The notes: generated by a model from the letters alone, not told the origin. A stretch of 64,000 nt of DNA from Bacteroidales bacterium (GCA_030654075.1 JAURYB010000147.1:22925-86924); one strand, 5' to 3'; shown: positions 18,827-29,947, counted from the stretch's first letter. Program-made: numbers and translations.

Positions 18827-19423
18827 TTAAATACTACCACTCTCAATCATGAGTACTATCCGCTCAATATCTGCATCTGCTCCAAGCGGATCATATTTCA
18901 CTTTCAGATTGTAGCTGAACAAGCGAGCAAACGACTGGTAGAAAAATGCCCTGAAACGGCCCCTGAAATCTACAACTATATCGTAAGATGTATTATTAGT
19001 CTGCCTGTCAATTAATTTCAATAAAATCTTTCCTTGAGTAATGGTTAAATCCTTTAACTCATTGCCAAACTGAGCCTGAATTTCATCCTCCGCCTTCTTC
19101 ATCATAGTTTTCTGAACCTTTTCGTTTTTCACGCTTGCTATTTTCTGGTTATACTCATTAAATTTGATACCAGCCAGTTTGGCATAAGGATATGCCTTTT
19201 TTACATTGCGCACCAGGCGTTCCCACTGCCTTGCTTCGGTAGAATTACGCATTGCTTTATTTCCCCAGATATAAACTTCGTCCAGGTTCAAAATAGCCAT
19301 TGTGTCGCCTTTAACTACAACTCCGGAAACGTGATACCCTTCAGCATCATGCGGATCAAGAATGCCTTGAGCAGAAATAAGGAATGGTACCAGTGCCAGT
19401 AAACCAAGCAAAACGAACTTCAT
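18827..19423 (-). CDS. DUF4294-family exported protein
   Basis: 198 aa from the ATG at 19423, chosen because it begins the signal peptide (MKFVLLGLLALVPFLISAQ); an upstream start at 19450 would add nine hydrophilic residues. The family core is LVRNVKKAYPYAKLAGIKFNEYN and a C-terminal DIVVDFRGRFRAFFYQSFARLFSYNLK. It is common in Bacteroidota with no assigned function. It is transcribed convergently with the small lipoprotein gene, with about 50 bases between the stops. Confidence 0.85.
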   Translation of the reverse strand: MKFVLLGLLALVPFLISAQGILDPHDAEGYHVSGVVVKGDTMAILNLDEVYIWGNKAMRNSTEARQWERLVRNVKKAYPYAKLAGIKFNEYNQKIASVKNEKVQKTMMKKAEDEIQAQFGNELKDLTITQGKILLKLIDRQTNNTSYDIVVDFRGRFRAFFYQSFARLFSYNLKVKYDPLGADADIERIVLMIESGSI

Positions 19424-19538
19424 GGTACAGTTTTTTTTGAAATGATTCAATAATTATGCCAATGTAATAACAATTGAAAAGGCATTTTTATTGGATAACA
19501 AAAAAAGAAAATTTGATTCAACAAATGAGGAAGAACAG

Positions 19539-20774
19539 TTAAGCTACTTTGAGTCTGGCAATATTGGTTTTCCCAAGCTTTTCGGCTGCATACGCGCGAT
19601 CTATAACCAGGTCGGAATGTTTCGGCTGCGAAGGGATATCGAACATAGCATCAGTAAGTATAGCTTCGAGTATGGAACGTAAGCCACGTGCGCCTGTACG
19701 GAACTCAATGGCTTTATCAACTATGTACTCGTACACATCATCTGTGAAAGTCAAGGTCACATTATCCATCTCGAACAAACGTACAAATTGCTTTATAAGA
19801 GCATTCTGCGGTTCGGTGAGTATACGTATAAGTACTTCGCGACTTAGCGGGTTGAGATAAGTTACTACCGGGAAACGACCAACAAGTTCCGGTATTAATC
19901 CAAAACTCTTCAAATCCTGGGGAGCAACATATTGCAGCAGGTTGTGCCGGTCAATAACATCTTTCTCACGGTCGTTGGTATACCCGATTATATTAGTCTG
20001 CATGCGGGCAGCGATTTTTTTGTCAATGCCATCGAATGCGCCGCCGGAAATAAACAAAATATTCCTAGTGTTTACCAAAATCATTTTCTGCTCAGGATGT
20101 TTACGACCACCTTGTGGCGGAACATTTACATCTGCGCCTTCGAGCAACTTCAGCAAAGCTTGCTGAACACCCTCGCCCGATACATCACGGGTAATTGAAG
20201 GATTATCACTTTTGCGTGAAATTTTATCAATTTCATCGATGAAAACAATACCTTTTTCAGCAGCTGCAACATTATAATCAGCAGCCTGGAGCAAGCGACT
20301 CAATATACTTTCAACGTCTTCACCTACATAACCGGCTTCTGTTAAAACAGTGGCATCGGCTATGCAAAATGGAACCTGCAACAAACGGGCGATTGTCCGG
20401 GCCAGGAGTGTTTTTCCCGTTCCTGTTTCACCCACCAGAATAATATTAGATTTATCTATTTCAACGTCATCCTTACTCTTGGAGGCAGGTTGATTAATAC
20501 GTTTGAAATGATTATAAACCGCTACCGCCAAAACACGTTTCGAATCATCCTGGCCAATAACATATTTATCAAGGTAAGCTTTGATTTCCTGCGGTTTAGG
20601 TGTATCAAGCAACTTGGCGTCACTCGTTTTGGTGTGTTTTACTTCTTCACGCATTATATCCTTAGCCTGGTCAATACAGTAATCACAGATATGTGCTTCG
20701 AGGCCGGCTATAAGTATATTTGTCTCGCGCTTAGGCCTACCGCAAAAGGAGCAACGTTCTTCTTTTTTTGTCAT
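19539..20774 (-). CDS. clpX: ATP-dependent Clp protease ATP-binding subunit ClpX
   Basis: 411-aa AAA+ unfoldase that feeds substrates to ClpP. The N-terminal C4 zinc finger has Cys8, 11, 30 and 33 ([12 protein letters not shown]). Walker A is GETGTGKT, Walker B is VFIDEIDKI, the pore loop is GYVGED, and the RKH loop is GRKHPEQK. I chose the ATG at 20774 because family members begin a few residues before the zinc finger; an in-frame ATG at 20810 would add 12 residues. It lies downstream of tig and clpP but beyond a strong terminator, so it probably also has its own promoter. Confidence 0.97.
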   Translation of the reverse strand: MTKKEERCSFCGRPKRETNILIAGLEAHICDYCIDQAKDIMREEVKHTKTSDAKLLDTPKPQEIKAYLDKYVIGQDDSKRVLAVAVYNHFKRINQPASKSKDDVEIDKSNIILVGETGTGKTLLARTIARLLQVPFCIADATVLTEAGYVGEDVESILSRLLQAADYNVAAAEKGIVFIDEIDKISRKSDNPSITRDVSGEGVQQALLKLLEGADVNVPPQGGRKHPEQKMILVNTRNILFISGGAFDGIDKKIAARMQTNIIGYTNDREKDVIDRHNLLQYVAPQDLKSFGLIPELVGRFPVVTYLNPLSREVLIRILTEPQNALIKQFVRLFEMDNVTLTFTDDVYEYIVDKAIEFRTGARGLRSILEAILTDAMFDIPSQPKHSDLVIDRAYAAEKLGKTNIARLKVA

Positions 20775-20871
20775 GTTCTTCAATAAATTATTAAATCCCT
20801 GGGAATACATCCATTAGATAATAACCAGGTATAACTAAAAGACTATGTACTTATTAATATTCTTTCAGGTG

Positions 20872-20879
20872 TAAAGTTA
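20872..20879 (-). promoter_or_regulatory. Possible clpX promoter -7 box
   Basis: On the minus strand this reads TAACTTTA, seven of eight to TAnnTTTG. It lies between the clpP terminator and clpX, where a separate promoter would be needed. Confidence 0.3.
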
Positions 20880-20927
20880 CAAAAACTTCCGGCAAAAGTT
20901 GAAATTTCTTCTACTCTTGCCGGAAGT
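20880..20927 (-). terminator. Terminator/attenuator between clpP and clpX
   Basis: A perfect 11-bp stem (ACTTCCGGCAA at 20885-20895 with TTGCCGGAAGT at 20917-20927) and a 21-nt loop is followed on the minus strand by five T. It begins 18 bases after the clpP stop. Confidence 0.8.
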
Positions 20928-20944
20928 ATACTATCACTCTATGT

Positions 20945-21631
<687 letters not shown>

Positions 21632-21634
21632 ATT

Positions 21635-22996
21635 TTAGTGCTTTTCTGCGTCTAATTTAATAAATTCGTCGTAACTGATTTCTTTGTTAACCAGCTTGAC
21701 TTTCGATTTAACATAGGATGCAACACGTTGTCCGTATAACGAATCAACAATGCGGCGTACTTCGTTCGGTTTATCTTTAATAAATGAATCGGCAATGGTT
21801 TCGAGCCTGTCGAGCAGATCTTCGGTTAGCTGCATGGTACGCCATCCCTGAAGATAGTAGTCCTTTACATAATCTTTAATTTCCTGGTCTTCAACCTGGA
21901 TACCTGCTTCTTTTATGATCTTATTTTCAATCAGCTGCCATTTCATACCTTCGGCATATTTGCTGTAATCACGTTCAACATCTTCGGCCGTAAGTTTGCC
22001 TTCGTTGCTTTCGATAAGCCAGCGTTTCATGAATTCGTCGGGCAGAGTAAGCGAAACTGATTCAACCAGTTTATCCTGCATATGATGTGCAAATAAATGA
22101 TCGCTGTCAGCAACAAACGCTTTTTCCGATTCATTGCGAACCTGGTTACGGAACTCTTCTTCCGTTTTGATTTCGGCAGTTGGGAACACTTTGTCGAAGA
22201 ACTCTTCGTTCATTTCGGCAGGGCTCATGGTGCTGATTTCGTTGATGGTAAATTTGAAATCAGATTCCAAACCTTCAATTTCTTCTTTACTAATACCAAG
22301 CATTGCAGAAGCTTCAGCAGCATTGCCGGTAGCTTTCAACGGATTGAAAACAACAGCATCGCCAACTTTAGCACCTACAAGTTTTGCTTTTATTTCAGAA
22401 TCAGTTATCAGGTCGATGGTAACTTTAGATGAGTGTGAAATTCCGCCTTCAAGTTCATTTCCATCAGCATCAAGCTGAACAAAATCACCTGTAACAACAT
22501 CTTTTTCACCTGTAACTTCCGGATTTGTTAATGTTCCGAAACGCTGACGCATATCGTCGAGGTATTTGTCAACCATGGTGTCATCAACTTTGATAACGGG
22601 ATAATCGACGGCAATATTTTCGTCGAGTACAAAATCAAACGAAGGTGTCATTCCCAGGTCGAAAAAGAATTCTATATCATCTCCTTCTTTCCAGTCGAAT
22701 TCCTGGGTAAGTGATGTGTTTGGAAGTGGCTGCCCCAGGATATCAAGCTTTTCGTCCTGTATATACTGATGTAGTTTGTCGGAAACCAGTTTATTTACTT
22801 CGTCAGCAAATACGGCACCTCCGTATAGTTTTTTAATCATGCCGAATGGCACATGACCCGGACGAAAACCCGGTACATTGGCCTTACGCTGATAATCTTT
22901 TAAAATCTTAGTTACACTCTCGTTGTGGTCAGCCGGGCTGATCACCATTTTGATGGTAGCGGTTAATTCGCCGGTATTTTCCCTGGTAATTTCCAT
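21635..22996 (-). CDS. tig: Trigger factor, ribosome-associated chaperone
   Basis: 453 aa. The N-terminal ribosome-binding domain carries the signature GFRPGHVPFGMIKKLYG (family GFRxGKxP). A central FKBP-like region is present but diverged (DFVQLDADGNELEGGISHSS; VGAKVGD), so prolyl isomerase activity is doubtful, as in other Bacteroidota trigger factors. A C-terminal helical arm follows. It is first in the tig-clpP unit, linking folding of new chains to proteolysis. Confidence 0.95.
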   Translation of the reverse strand: MEITRENTGELTATIKMVISPADHNESVTKILKDYQRKANVPGFRPGHVPFGMIKKLYGGAVFADEVNKLVSDKLHQYIQDEKLDILGQPLPNTSLTQEFDWKEGDDIEFFFDLGMTPSFDFVLDENIAVDYPVIKVDDTMVDKYLDDMRQRFGTLTNPEVTGEKDVVTGDFVQLDADGNELEGGISHSSKVTIDLITDSEIKAKLVGAKVGDAVVFNPLKATGNAAEASAMLGISKEEIEGLESDFKFTINEISTMSPAEMNEEFFDKVFPTAEIKTEEEFRNQVRNESEKAFVADSDHLFAHHMQDKLVESVSLTLPDEFMKRWLIESNEGKLTAEDVERDYSKYAEGMKWQLIENKIIKEAGIQVEDQEIKDYVKDYYLQGWRTMQLTEDLLDRLETIADSFIKDKPNEVRRIVDSLYGQRVASYVKSKVKLVNKEISYDEFIKLDAEKH

Positions 22997-23084
22997 TGTA
23001 CTAAAAAAGATGAGTTTGAATATTCTGTATTAAATTGATTATCTGACACTTATTATCAATGCTAAGACGCGACAAATAAGTGGG

Positions 23085-23092
23085 CAAAGGTA
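23085..23092 (-). promoter_or_regulatory. Bacteroidota -7 promoter box for tig
   Basis: On the minus strand this reads TACCTTTG, a perfect TAnnTTTG. It lies 89 bases upstream of the tig start. The identical octamer precedes the DPP III-type gene. Confidence 0.45.
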
Positions 23093-23257
23093 GTATTTTT
23101 AATGATTTATACTATGTAATTGGAGAAATAAAGGAGAAAATAAGCTAATTAATATTTTGATGCTCTAAAAAAAGAACTCAATTCAATATAATTCTCACTT
23201 AATCCTCCATAAAAAAAGAAAAACACATTACAAGAATTGTCTTTGGTAATCGGTGGT

Positions 23258-26200
23258 TTAATAAATTGATATTTTGCGTGCAACAATTATATTACCTGTT
23301 CTGATTTTCAATACAAAAATTCCCCGTTTCAATCCCACTGTAGGAATTACTAGTTTATTCCCGTCAGCATAATAACTATAAACTTCCTGTCCTAGTTGAT
23401 TTAGAATACTGACATGACTGAAATTAACCGGAGTTTCAATAGTGATCAGACCGCTGGTTGGATTCGGATAAATTTTAAGTGATGCTTTATTTTCGGGTAT
23501 ATCTGTCATAATCCACGCATCAGTACAAACGAGTTCAGAAAAGCCGGTCGTAAAAATAGCAAGTACGCAGTAGGTCTGCTTGCCACTTGTAACCTGATTG
23601 TCACTATAGGAAGAACTTTGAATAGGGAATTCATTCAATTTAGTATCGTTTCGAAAAACATTGAAACCTAAAAAATTTTCCGATGCGGGTGAATTCCATT
23701 CCAGAAGTACATTCCTGCCTGTTACACTGGCAGTAAGGTTAGTAACCGGGCTTGGCATAAATACATCAGTGCACTCGGGTTCAGAATTACCTGACGGATA
23801 AACAGCAACTAAACAGTAGGTTTGCTTACCGGTTAAAGGAGAATTATAGGGTGGTTCATCAAGGTAATACATTCTGTTAAGTGGATTTGAATTTAACAGG
23901 ATGCTGTTACGGAAAACATTATATCTTATTTCAACTCCGGTTACAGGAGTGTTCCATTCCAGTTTCACATCCCTGTAATCCAAAACAGTAGCTGACAGGT
24001 TCTTTACGGGGCTTAATACAGATGCATCAATACACGCAGCTTCCGATTTCCCGTCAGTGTAGACAGCAACAACACAATAGGTATGCTTACCATAGGAAAC
24101 GTTTATATCATTGTAATATTTGCTACTAACAGGATTTACAGTTAAAAGCGTATCGTTGCGGTACAGATTATATCCTGAAACAGTTTCCGAAGCCGGGGCA
24201 TTCCATTCCAGGCGGATACTTTTGCCGGTAACAACTGCATGTAAGCTGCTCACCGGTGCCAGGAACTTTTTACTTTGAATAAGGCCAATAAATTTGAACA
24301 TACCTCCGGCAGTAGCACTGGCATTGAAACCACCAGCCCACCCGGTCCGGGGACTAACAAAGTCAACTTTATTCATCTGATCGATTTCATTGCCCATAAA
24401 AGGAACCCATGAATGACCGCCATCAATGCTGTAGAAAACACCATAACGCGCGCTAAATCCCTGTACTAATTCAGTTCCAGTGCTCACCCAGGTATTTTCA
24501 GTTCCCGGAACAAAGCAGAAATCGTTTGTGCCAATAGTACCAATGATGCTGATGGGAGTCCAGGTAACGCCCCCATCGAAAGTTTCGGAAAGAGCACCTG
24601 TTGAATTCGTGCTTTTATCCTGTGCCAGTCCATGAAATTGATCGGCAAACTCAACATCAATATATTTTCCAGAAAGGGTTGTAGTGTTAACATCCCAGTG
24701 GTGCCCCCTGTCGCTTGTCCGGTAAACCCGGCCTTTTGAAGTGCCGAACCAGGCCTTATTTCCTATGGCAGAGTAATAGTCAGTAACTCCGATTTCATCT
24801 GCAACAGGATCCGGAATGTTTTCAGCAGCTACCCGGGTCCAGGTAGTTCCGCCATTATCAGTTGTATATATATCAAAATCACCACCTGTTGGATCACCCA
24901 TACAGAAACCATTGCGGTTGTCGAAGAAATGAACCACGTTGGGGAATGAAGCAGCATCACTGAAGGTTGCTGTTGCCTGCCTTGACCAGTTGATGCCACC
25001 ATCTTTCGTAACATAGATACCTTGTGGATTAGTGCCTGACTGCCAGAACATCGGGCAATAAGCCGTATCGGCATTCAGTGCAAAAATCATCGAAGGTGTA
25101 AGTCCGCTACAATTTGGAATGATACCTGGTGTCCACGTTTCACCTCCGTTAATTGTACGCGTAAATACCTGAAGGGGACTGTTTGCGTCAAACCCGTCAT
25201 AGGCGGTTGCCCAGGCGACCAGTGAGTCAACGGCATGAATATGGCTTATACCGAAAGAAGGTTTAGAAAACGCCGATGCCTGGGATATCCATTCGCTGTT
25301 CCTTATATTAACTTTATAATAAGATGTATCCGTTGAATTAATAGCTTCTACTTTTATTGTATGATTACCAATGGCGTATCCGGCTGTACTCAGATTGTAA
25401 GTAAAATTGGATTGGGAGGTGCTATGAATCAAAGCATTATCAAAATAGACGTTTACTTTAGCTGCAGTACCTTTAAGAACCGAGCAGTCGATTGCAGAAG
25501 TTGAGTTACAGGCTATTAATTGATTGTGAATTAAATTAGTAATCCGTACAACCAGGTTTGGATTGCCTGGCCTGATCCCTTTTACAATTACATTTGTATT
25601 ATTGTATCTGCCCTGCGAAGTATTAAGTTGTCCGATGCGAAACCAGCCATTTAAGGAGCCTGACCATCCCCAATTCATGTGGAACATATCATCACTCCAT
25701 CGCCAGCCGTCGCAAACCCAGGCGTGACCACCCAGAGTAGCGTCATACCCTGCATAATATAGTGGTTGTAAAGCATGTATTTCAGCTTTCAGAAGCTCTT
25801 TCCATTCATTGTCGGTATAGTCTTCTTTTTTGGAAATGCTTATTGTTGACGCGTCGTAATTGAAATAGGCAGGCATAGCCCAGAGAACAGACTCATGAGA
25901 TGCACCTGAACCACTAATATTATAATTCATATCTACCGATATCCCAACCTGGTAAAGCAATGAAGCAATCTTATGAAAGTTTGAGCCATTGGCTGAGTTC
26001 CCCATTAGTTGCCATTGGTAAGTCGAGTCCCCGAAATTAGCTTTCTGAATACCATAGGCACGATGCTCATATGAATGTGATTGAAAACCTTGCTTTGGAA
26101 AATTGTAATACTTCATGATCTGCGCCATGGCAGTGGCTACACAACCAGCAGGTACGCGTCCGCCGGGGCCTCCGGCATCAACAGGACAATAATAATTATA

Positions 26201-26668
26201 CCATTCCGCCTGGTCCCAGGTGGTCGTAAGCAGTGGACCGGCATCATACAAAGTTTGTTTTAAGCCTTTGTTACGGATTTGGTTCCATTCTTTCAGTGTT
26301 TCTGTATTGTCGGGGTTCGAAGCTATAATATAAGCTATCTCTTTGCTATAGGAATCGAACCAGTATTTTGCGGCCGGATTAGAAATTTCCTGGTCGATAT
26401 AACCTTCGTTTGACTGAGCCAATACAGGAGTAACTGCATCGTCGGCAGCTATAACCACAAATCCGCCTCCTTCATAATTGAAAACATGGTAAACAGTGAC
26501 ACTATTGTAATCAACGCTGAAAGAATTCGCAATAGCCTTAGAAACATTTTTATTATAACTGCTGAAATAATTGTCAGCCAAAATTCTGGCTTTATCGATG
26601 GCAACCGTTTTTGCCGGGCCGGAAATGTTGATGAAAAGACATATCAGAAAGATAGCAAAAACTTTCAT
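23258..26668 (-). CDS. C10-family (streptopain-like) peptidase with beta-propeller, three Fn3 modules and T9SS tail
   Basis: 1136-aa secreted cysteine peptidase. The start at 26668 begins the signal peptide (MKVFAIFLICLFINISGPAKT). In order: inhibitory propeptide like Spi_C10 (ending near DNTETLKEWN), then a C10 catalytic domain with the nucleophile in VPAGCVATAMAQIMKYYNFP and the histidine in LGGHAWVCDGWRW. A BNR/Ycf48-like propeller follows (GGETWTPG, GGINWSRQ, GGTTWTRV, GGVTWTPI, GGHSWVPF), then three Fn3-like modules each with GKQTYC or GKHTYC. A type IX secretion tail ends it (KIYPNPTSGLITIETP ... ISIY). A surface or released virulence-type or scavenging peptidase is likely. It starts 50 bases after its paralogue. 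Confidence 0.92.
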   Translation of the reverse strand: MKVFAIFLICLFINISGPAKTVAIDKARILADNYFSSYNKNVSKAIANSFSVDYNSVTVYHVFNYEGGGFVVIAADDAVTPVLAQSNEGYIDQEISNPAAKYWFDSYSKEIAYIIASNPDNTETLKEWNQIRNKGLKQTLYDAGPLLTTTWDQAEWYNYYCPVDAGGPGGRVPAGCVATAMAQIMKYYNFPKQGFQSHSYEHRAYGIQKANFGDSTYQWQLMGNSANGSNFHKIASLLYQVGISVDMNYNISGSGASHESVLWAMPAYFNYDASTISISKKEDYTDNEWKELLKAEIHALQPLYYAGYDATLGGHAWVCDGWRWSDDMFHMNWGWSGSLNGWFRIGQLNTSQGRYNNTNVIVKGIRPGNPNLVVRITNLIHNQLIACNSTSAIDCSVLKGTAAKVNVYFDNALIHSTSQSNFTYNLSTAGYAIGNHTIKVEAINSTDTSYYKVNIRNSEWISQASAFSKPSFGISHIHAVDSLVAWATAYDGFDANSPLQVFTRTINGGETWTPGIIPNCSGLTPSMIFALNADTAYCPMFWQSGTNPQGIYVTKDGGINWSRQATATFSDAASFPNVVHFFDNRNGFCMGDPTGGDFDIYTTDNGGTTWTRVAAENIPDPVADEIGVTDYYSAIGNKAWFGTSKGRVYRTSDRGHHWDVNTTTLSGKYIDVEFADQFHGLAQDKSTNSTGALSETFDGGVTWTPISIIGTIGTNDFCFVPGTENTWVSTGTELVQGFSARYGVFYSIDGGHSWVPFMGNEIDQMNKVDFVSPRTGWAGGFNASATAGGMFKFIGLIQSKKFLAPVSSLHAVVTGKSIRLEWNAPASETVSGYNLYRNDTLLTVNPVSSKYYNDINVSYGKHTYCVVAVYTDGKSEAACIDASVLSPVKNLSATVLDYRDVKLEWNTPVTGVEIRYNVFRNSILLNSNPLNRMYYLDEPPYNSPLTGKQTYCLVAVYPSGNSEPECTDVFMPSPVTNLTASVTGRNVLLEWNSPASENFLGFNVFRNDTKLNEFPIQSSSYSDNQVTSGKQTYCVLAIFTTGFSELVCTDAWIMTDIPENKASLKIYPNPTSGLITIETPVNFSHVSILNQLGQEVYSYYADGNKLVIPTVGLKRGIFVLKIRTGNIIVARKISIY

Positions 26669-26718
26669 AACACATTGGTTTTGTTTAGTTTGTCTAACTC
26701 TTACCTTATTCAAATATT

Positions 26719-29610
26719 TTACATGACTGTTATTTTTCTTGAGATTCGGCTATTCTCAAAATTGATTTGCAAAACATAAACACCATATTTAAAACCTTCG
26801 GTAAGAATTTTCAGGTTTTTACCTTGAGTCCTGTAGCTGTAAATCTCCTGCCCAAGGCTGTTAAAAATACTCACCCGGCTGAATTCTATGGCAGTTTCGA
26901 TATTTATCATCTCAGCTGCAGGATTGGGATAAACGTTCACCAAAACTCTATTTTCGGGAAAACCCAGCATAACAAGGGCATCTGTGCAAACAGCATCCGA
27001 CTCACCTGCAGGGTAAACTACTTTAACACAATATGTTTGTTTACCAGTCGCAACCGGATTGTCGGTATATGTTGGATTAACCAGAGGAACGAGGTTGAGC
27101 AGTGTATCGTTTCGGAAAACATTATATCCTTTACCATCATTGTTAACAGGAACAGTCCAGGAAAGATTGATCTGCCTGCCGGAAATCGTAGCAAACAGAT
27201 TACTGACCGGGTTTAAAGGGCTTTTTGGAGGGAACTCGCCCAGAAACTTAAATACACCGCCCCTGGTACTACTCTCATTGAAGCTGCCTGCCCATCCATT
27301 GCTTTTGCTGATAAAGTCAACGGCAAGAAACTGGAAAGCTTCAGTTCCAGCGAAACGAGCCCATGAATGTCCCCCGTCATAACTAAAAAAGGCACCTTTT
27401 GCTGCTCCAGCTCCTGTGCTCACCCAGGTATTGTCGGTACCGGGAACATAACAGAGGTCATGTGTACCAATCTGTCCGGTTATGGAAACCGCTGACCATG
27501 TTATACCTCCGTCGAATGTTTCGGACAAGGCGCCTTTTGTATCAGCGCTTCTATCCTGTGCCAGGCCGTGAAACTGGTTGGCAAACTCTACATCAACTTC
27601 TTTTCCGGCAAGAGTAGTGGTGCTGACATCCCAGTGCAGACCTTTATCACTTGTACGGTAAACCCTTCCCTTCGTAGTTCCGAACCAAGCTTTATTCCCT
27701 GCTGCCGAGTAGTAGGAAATTATGCCGTTCTCACCTGTTTCAGGATCGGGAATGTTTCCGGCAGCAACCCTGGTCCACCAGTTATATCCCCCATCACTCA
27801 CAATATATATCTCAAACTCGCCATCAACCGGATCCCCCATACAGAAGCCTTCGTACTTGTTGAAAAAATGAATAACATTTGGAAATGAAGCCGCATTACT
27901 GAACCAGGCATTAAACTTCCTTGTCCAGGAGATTCCGCCATTCCTGGTCACATAAATACATTGCTGTCCGGAGCCTGATGGCATAAACATAGGGCAAAAA
28001 GCGGTATCGGCATTGAGCGCGAAAATCATGGCAGGGATAGTATGATCGCAGTCGTTAATAATGCCTGTAGTCCATGTTTCACCCCCGTTTTTAGTCCGGG
28101 TAAACTCTTGTACTGGTCTTGTCGGATTATCTCCGTTTGCAGCTGTTGCCCATACAATCAGTGAATCGACTACATGAATACTTTGAATAGCGCGATGTTT
28201 ACGGGTAAAAGCGGACGCCTGCGGTACCCATCCGAAATTGGCTACAGTTACTTCGTGATAACCTGTATCGGCAGTGTTTAAAGCTTCTAATTTAAGGATA
28301 TGTGCCCCCTTGGTATAATCAGTTGTAACGAGGTCGTAGGTGAAGTGGGACCGGGTAGATGAATAAATGAGTTTGGTGTCCAGATAGAGGTTTATTAAAT
28401 CTGGCGTTCCTTTTATCACATAACAGTCAATACCCACAACAGGGCCATACCCTATCACCTGGCTGGGTTCAATATTGGTAATCCGCACAATTATGTCAGG
28501 ATTGCCCGGCTTTATACCTTTCACAACAATATTGTCAGCATTAAAATCATTGAAAGCAGGATTGAGTCCTCCGATGGTAAACCAGCCATCAGCAGCACCC
28601 GACCATCCCCAGTTCATATGGAACATATCGTCACCTGAACGCCATCCGTCGCAAACCCAGGCATGTCCAGGTGACCCAAGGCTATCATTACCTCTATAAA
28701 AAACCGGCCGTGAAGCATTTAGTTCCGCTTTCAGCATTTCTTTCCATTCAATGTCAGTATAATTATATTTTGGAGCAGTACTAATGGTTAAAGGATCATA
28801 ATTAAAATAGTTTGTGAGTGCCCAGGGTACAAATTCGCAACGAGCACCCGATGAACCAAGGTCATATTCCATATCTACCGATACTCCTGCATGGTAAAGC
28901 AACTTAGAAATATATTGGTAGTTTGTAATGTTCGCACTGTTGCCCATTGAATCCCAGTTGTAAGTGGTGTTTCCAAAATCGGCAGTCTGTATGCCAAAGT
29001 TTTCGTTAACATAGGAATGGGACAAAACGCCATGCGCAGGGAAGTTGTGGTATTTCATAATCTGTCCCATGGCAGTGGCAACGCAGCCTGTCGGCACATG
29101 CGCACCAGGGATGTAAGGGTTTTCCGGGCAATAATAATTATACCACTGAGTCTGATCCCAGGTAGTAGTAAGAAGAGGGCCTGTTTCGGTAAAGCATTGA
29201 CGGCTTTCATTCCTTAACATGTTATTCCATTGCTTAAGGGTTTCGGTATTATCGGGATTGGAAGCAATGATATGAGCAATCTCTTTGCAATAAGAATCGA
29301 ACCAGTATTTCGCGGCAGGATTGGCTATTTCACGATCAATATAACCTTCGTTCGACTGAGCCAGTATGGGTGTTACAGCATCATCGGCAGCTACAACAAC
29401 AAATCCGCCACCTTGATAATTAAAAACACGGTACACAGTAATACCCTCGTATGTAACGCTGAAGAAACTTTCTACTGCCCTGGAGTTCTTTCTACTATGA
29501 CTGCTGAAATAATTGTCAGCCACAATACGGGACGAATCGATTGTTACCGTTTTTGCCAAGCCGGAAACGGTAAAGAAAAGGCTCAGGAATAAAACTGTAA
29601 GTTTTCGCAT
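26719..29610 (-). CDS. C10-family peptidase paralogue with beta-propeller, one Fn3 module and T9SS tail
   Basis: 963-aa paralogue of the following gene, with the same order of domains: signal peptide (MRKLTVLFLSLFFTVSGLAKT), propeptide, C10 catalytic domain with Cys in VPTGCVATAMGQIMKYHNFP and His in GHAWVCDGWRSGDD, and propeller repeats (GGETWTTG, GGISWTRK, GGITWSAV, GGHSWARF). It carries only one Fn3-like module (NPVSNLFATISGRQINLSW ... GKQTYC) before the T9SS tail (VYPNPAAEMINIET ... ISRKITVM). The 173-residue length difference matches two missing modules. It is the first gene of the pair; the two probably arose by tandem duplication. Confidence 0.92.
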   Translation of the reverse strand: MRKLTVLFLSLFFTVSGLAKTVTIDSSRIVADNYFSSHSRKNSRAVESFFSVTYEGITVYRVFNYQGGGFVVVAADDAVTPILAQSNEGYIDREIANPAAKYWFDSYCKEIAHIIASNPDNTETLKQWNNMLRNESRQCFTETGPLLTTTWDQTQWYNYYCPENPYIPGAHVPTGCVATAMGQIMKYHNFPAHGVLSHSYVNENFGIQTADFGNTTYNWDSMGNSANITNYQYISKLLYHAGVSVDMEYDLGSSGARCEFVPWALTNYFNYDPLTISTAPKYNYTDIEWKEMLKAELNASRPVFYRGNDSLGSPGHAWVCDGWRSGDDMFHMNWGWSGAADGWFTIGGLNPAFNDFNADNIVVKGIKPGNPDIIVRITNIEPSQVIGYGPVVGIDCYVIKGTPDLINLYLDTKLIYSSTRSHFTYDLVTTDYTKGAHILKLEALNTADTGYHEVTVANFGWVPQASAFTRKHRAIQSIHVVDSLIVWATAANGDNPTRPVQEFTRTKNGGETWTTGIINDCDHTIPAMIFALNADTAFCPMFMPSGSGQQCIYVTRNGGISWTRKFNAWFSNAASFPNVIHFFNKYEGFCMGDPVDGEFEIYIVSDGGYNWWTRVAAGNIPDPETGENGIISYYSAAGNKAWFGTTKGRVYRTSDKGLHWDVSTTTLAGKEVDVEFANQFHGLAQDRSADTKGALSETFDGGITWSAVSITGQIGTHDLCYVPGTDNTWVSTGAGAAKGAFFSYDGGHSWARFAGTEAFQFLAVDFISKSNGWAGSFNESSTRGGVFKFLGEFPPKSPLNPVSNLFATISGRQINLSWTVPVNNDGKGYNVFRNDTLLNLVPLVNPTYTDNPVATGKQTYCVKVVYPAGESDAVCTDALVMLGFPENRVLVNVYPNPAAEMINIETAIEFSRVSIFNSLGQEIYSYRTQGKNLKILTEGFKYGVYVLQINFENSRISRKITVM

Positions 29611-29764
29611 GTTACACTGGTTTTAGAGTTTTGTGCAACTTACTTATCTGAGTTTGTTTAGTTAAAGAGTGAAACTGAATTATTTGAAGCAAATTTTAAT
29701 ATTCGGTTAAATACCGTTGGTGGTAAAGAGAGCAGTGTAAAATTAAATACGATTATTCTATCTA

Positions 29765-29772
29765 CAAATATA
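29765..29772 (-). promoter_or_regulatory. Bacteroidota -7 promoter box
   Basis: On the minus strand this reads TATATTTG, a perfect TAnnTTTG, about 150 bases upstream of the first C10 peptidase gene. No convincing -33 element at the right spacing. Confidence 0.35.
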
Positions 29773-29825
29773 CGAAATGTATAGCAAATGTGCTTGCGAA
29801 GGAATGAACTTCTCTGGAATGCAAT

Positions 29826-29947
29826 AAGCTGCTTTACAGCAGCTTTAAACTCATTTGTGCGGATCCAGTACTTCCCTCCTTCGTCGGGATAATCTTCTCG
29901 TCTCTTAATCCATTGTAAAATGCAAAAAGCTGCCCAAAAGCAGCTTT
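29826..29947 (-). repeat. tRNA-tail repeat, copy 3 (most decayed)
   Basis: This holds a terminator-like hairpin (29826-29845, AAGCTGCT/AGCAGCTT) and a degenerate copy of the tRNA-Leu 3' end (GTGCGGATCC at 29857 on). A conserved core reads on the minus strand TCCCGACGAAGGAGGGAAGT. The hairpin at 29926-29947 begins the next unit. It is the copy farthest from the tRNA and has lost the matching stem. Confidence 0.75.
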
